Source of the DNA: Acidobacteriota bacterium
GTDB lineage: Bacteria > Acidobacteriota > Terriglobia > UBA7540
Length of the DNA: 45,370 nt
Reading direction: 5' to 3'
Assembly (NCBI GenBank): GCA_902812465.1
Contig: CADDZE010000030.1
Location: forward strand, 1-45,370
Under the pieces are notes generated by a model. The model did no database searches, was not told where the DNA came from, and was given only the letters and a program-made list of their open reading frames with translations. The number at the start of each line of letters is the position of its first letter. Position 1 is the stretch's first letter. The position numbers and the translations under genes were made by a program. Positions 44,360 to 45,370 of this stretch are shown here, piece after piece.

Positions 44360-44659
44360 AAACATTTGCCGGCGTCGGACAGCCGGCTTGCGCGAGGTCC
44401 TGTCGGGAAGGTTCGCGATCTTGTAAGTGGCTCGCCAACCATACAAGGGTGCGGCGGGAGAGGAAGGCTTACAATCCCCACATTGTTGACGGGCAGCGCG
44501 GCCGCTGGGTACCCGTAGTCGCTGCGGTGCCGCCGTGAGCAGAGAGGCGAGAGTGCCGCCGACCGCCAGCGCCGGGAGGCTGAGGACTCAAGGCGCACGA
44601 GCCTGGCTAACCTGGGGGCAAGGTAAGCGTGTGGTGTCCGCGCCGGCGGCTGCGGGGGA

Positions 44660-45370
44660 TTATCGGCTGGGCAGTTGTGGGCGTCCGGCGTTCAGCCAGG
44701 CCGTATACCAGTAGGAACCCGTGTCGCGGGCTGCCTTGCTAATAAGGCGGGCGGCCTGCGATCCAATCTGGTTATAGAAGCGGTCAAAGTAGTCATCGTT
44801 GTATCCCGCCAGACCTTCGCGGGCGCGGCGGTCCGCCAGGATGACTTGGTCGACCCAGCTGTTGGACTCGAGGACGATGCGGAAGGCGTACTCCGTGGGG
44901 TCATCAATCTTCACGGCATCGTCGGGCCGGGACATGAAGAAGTGGGCGTAGCGGTCCACCAGAACGGTGCCATAGCGTTCCGCCAAGCCTTTCTGTTCGG
45001 TGAGCTGGCCATCAAAGTTCTCCGTGGTATGCAGAGGGTCGTTGGCGTCGGCGACGTAGTAGCCGAGCGCGGCGGCGTCCAGCTTAGTCTGCTCCCAATT
45101 CCCTTCGCGCAGGGCCAACGTAAGCCGGTAGCTGAACTCGCCAATCTGCCAGGGCAGTGTGCCGTTGTGGCTGACGCGCCCCGAACCAAACTTTTCGTTG
45201 GCCGCCTTGTAGGCGTGAGGCAGGTTGAGGTAGGGAAAGCGGCCGTACTTGTCCAGGAAGATGTAGTGCCGCATGCGTTCGTAGCGGTCTTTCTTCATCC
45301 ATTCGTCGGGATCGTTGGCGTGTTCGACCAGGAACTGGCGGTTGGCTTCGAAGAAAGGGCGGATCTCGGG
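44660..45370 (-). CDS. Zinc-dependent phospholipase C/S1-P1 nuclease-like protein (5' end outside window)
   Basis: The frame enters from the right edge without a start codon and ends at 44660, so the N-terminus is missing. The first visible residues are PEIRPFFEANRQFLVEHAND. The alpha-helical sequence contains ALGYYVADANDPLHTTENFD, the Asp/His pattern that binds zinc in the phospholipase C and S1-P1 nuclease fold, and RYAHFFMSRP and WYTAWLNAGRP later. I recall related acidobacterial proteins annotated as hypothetical or zinc-dependent phospholipase. The substrate (phospholipid or nucleic acid) cannot be decided. An internal ATG at 45298 exists, but the open frame and similarity continue upstream of it. 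Confidence 0.82.
   Translation of the reverse strand, partial: PEIRPFFEANRQFLVEHANDPDEWMKKDRYERMRHYIFLDKYGRFPYLNLPHAYKAANEKFGSGRVSHNGTLPWQIGEFSYRLTLALREGNWEQTKLDAAALGYYVADANDPLHTTENFDGQLTEQKGLAERYGTVLVDRYAHFFMSRPDDAVKIDDPTEYAFRIVLESNSWVDQVILADRRAREGLAGYNDDYFDRFYNQIGSQAARLISKAARDTGSYWYTAWLNAGRPQLPSR

Larger units (their letters stand above)
43842..44659. other. Non-coding region upstream of the sensor kinase
   Basis: An 818-bp stretch without a large gene. It contains the hairpin at 43884-43908, a perfect palindrome TCATTT-T-AAATGA (43965-43977), a tRNA-Ser-like 5' half on the minus strand (about 43997-44047) and the repeat/small ORF at 44237-44359. A GC-rich patch near 44120-44160 has short stems. 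The sensor promoter should be here, but I see no clear -35/-10 pair. Confidence 0.45.

Noticed and set aside
1-45370. CRISPR array or prophage
   Set aside because: No regularly spaced repeats and no phage structural genes are present; the repeats seen are two-copy and dispersed.

Overview
The window is about 45 kb of GC-rich bacterial chromosome. The gene set points to an aerobic Gram-negative bacterium, most likely Acidobacteriota. The reasons are an alternative complex III (ACIII) locus joined to an aa3-type oxidase, a huge two-component sensor with Reg_prop propeller repeats, an outer-membrane beta-barrel, an RNase E/G with a large insertion, and an ATP-grasp protein that I recall mainly from Acidobacteria and Myxobacteria. 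The taxon is inferred from gene content; there is no rRNA in the window.

Layout. Positions 1-282 hold the decayed end of an insertion sequence (ISNCY-like transposase). From about 277 a strong sigma-70-type promoter faces right and a leader of about 250 nt precedes a plus-strand respiratory operon (562-13480): actABCDEF (quinol:electron-acceptor oxidoreductase), a single-TM protein, a Sco copper chaperone, and cytochrome oxidase subunits II (with fused heme c), I, III and IV. Together these carry electrons from quinol through ACIII to oxygen. An MFS transporter, a membrane-anchored TPR protein and a small YHS-domain membrane protein follow. After a gene-poor 490-bp stretch come mrdA, rodA and an RNase G-type gene (cell elongation and RNA processing, without the usual mreBCD upstream), then a GT2 glycosyltransferase ending at 23270.

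From 23428 to the right edge every recognised gene is on the minus strand. Read in transcription order (right to left) the blocks are: a zinc-dependent phospholipase C-like gene cut by the window edge; an 818-bp non-coding region with short repeats and hairpins; a 1494-aa hybrid sensor kinase; an FNT channel, beta-barrel porin and TauE/SafE permease that look like an anion-transport module; a truncated GH9 glycosidase N-terminus; tyrS; a SpoIIE phosphatase with a DksA-type zinc finger at its N-terminus; an acyl-CoA dehydrogenase; a second site-2 protease; and the envelope/isoprenoid cluster uppS-cdsA-dxr-rseP-ispG followed by the orphan ATP-grasp enzyme.

Most of the window is well-known housekeeping machinery. 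The less usual signals are: (i) a 36-37 bp element present at 16103 and, inverted, at 44323, which carries a ribosome-binding site and the first codons of two otherwise unrelated small ORFs; (ii) a 19-bp exact inverted match, with weaker flanking similarity, between the sco leader (8599) and the 3' end of dxr (27212); (iii) the ACIII promoter whose -35 box lies at the probable end of the IS remnant; (iv) the DksA-finger/SpoIIE fusion; (v) the S1-splitting insertion in the RNase; and (vi) the FNT-porin-TauE block. I saw no CRISPR array, no prophage and no intact mobile element.
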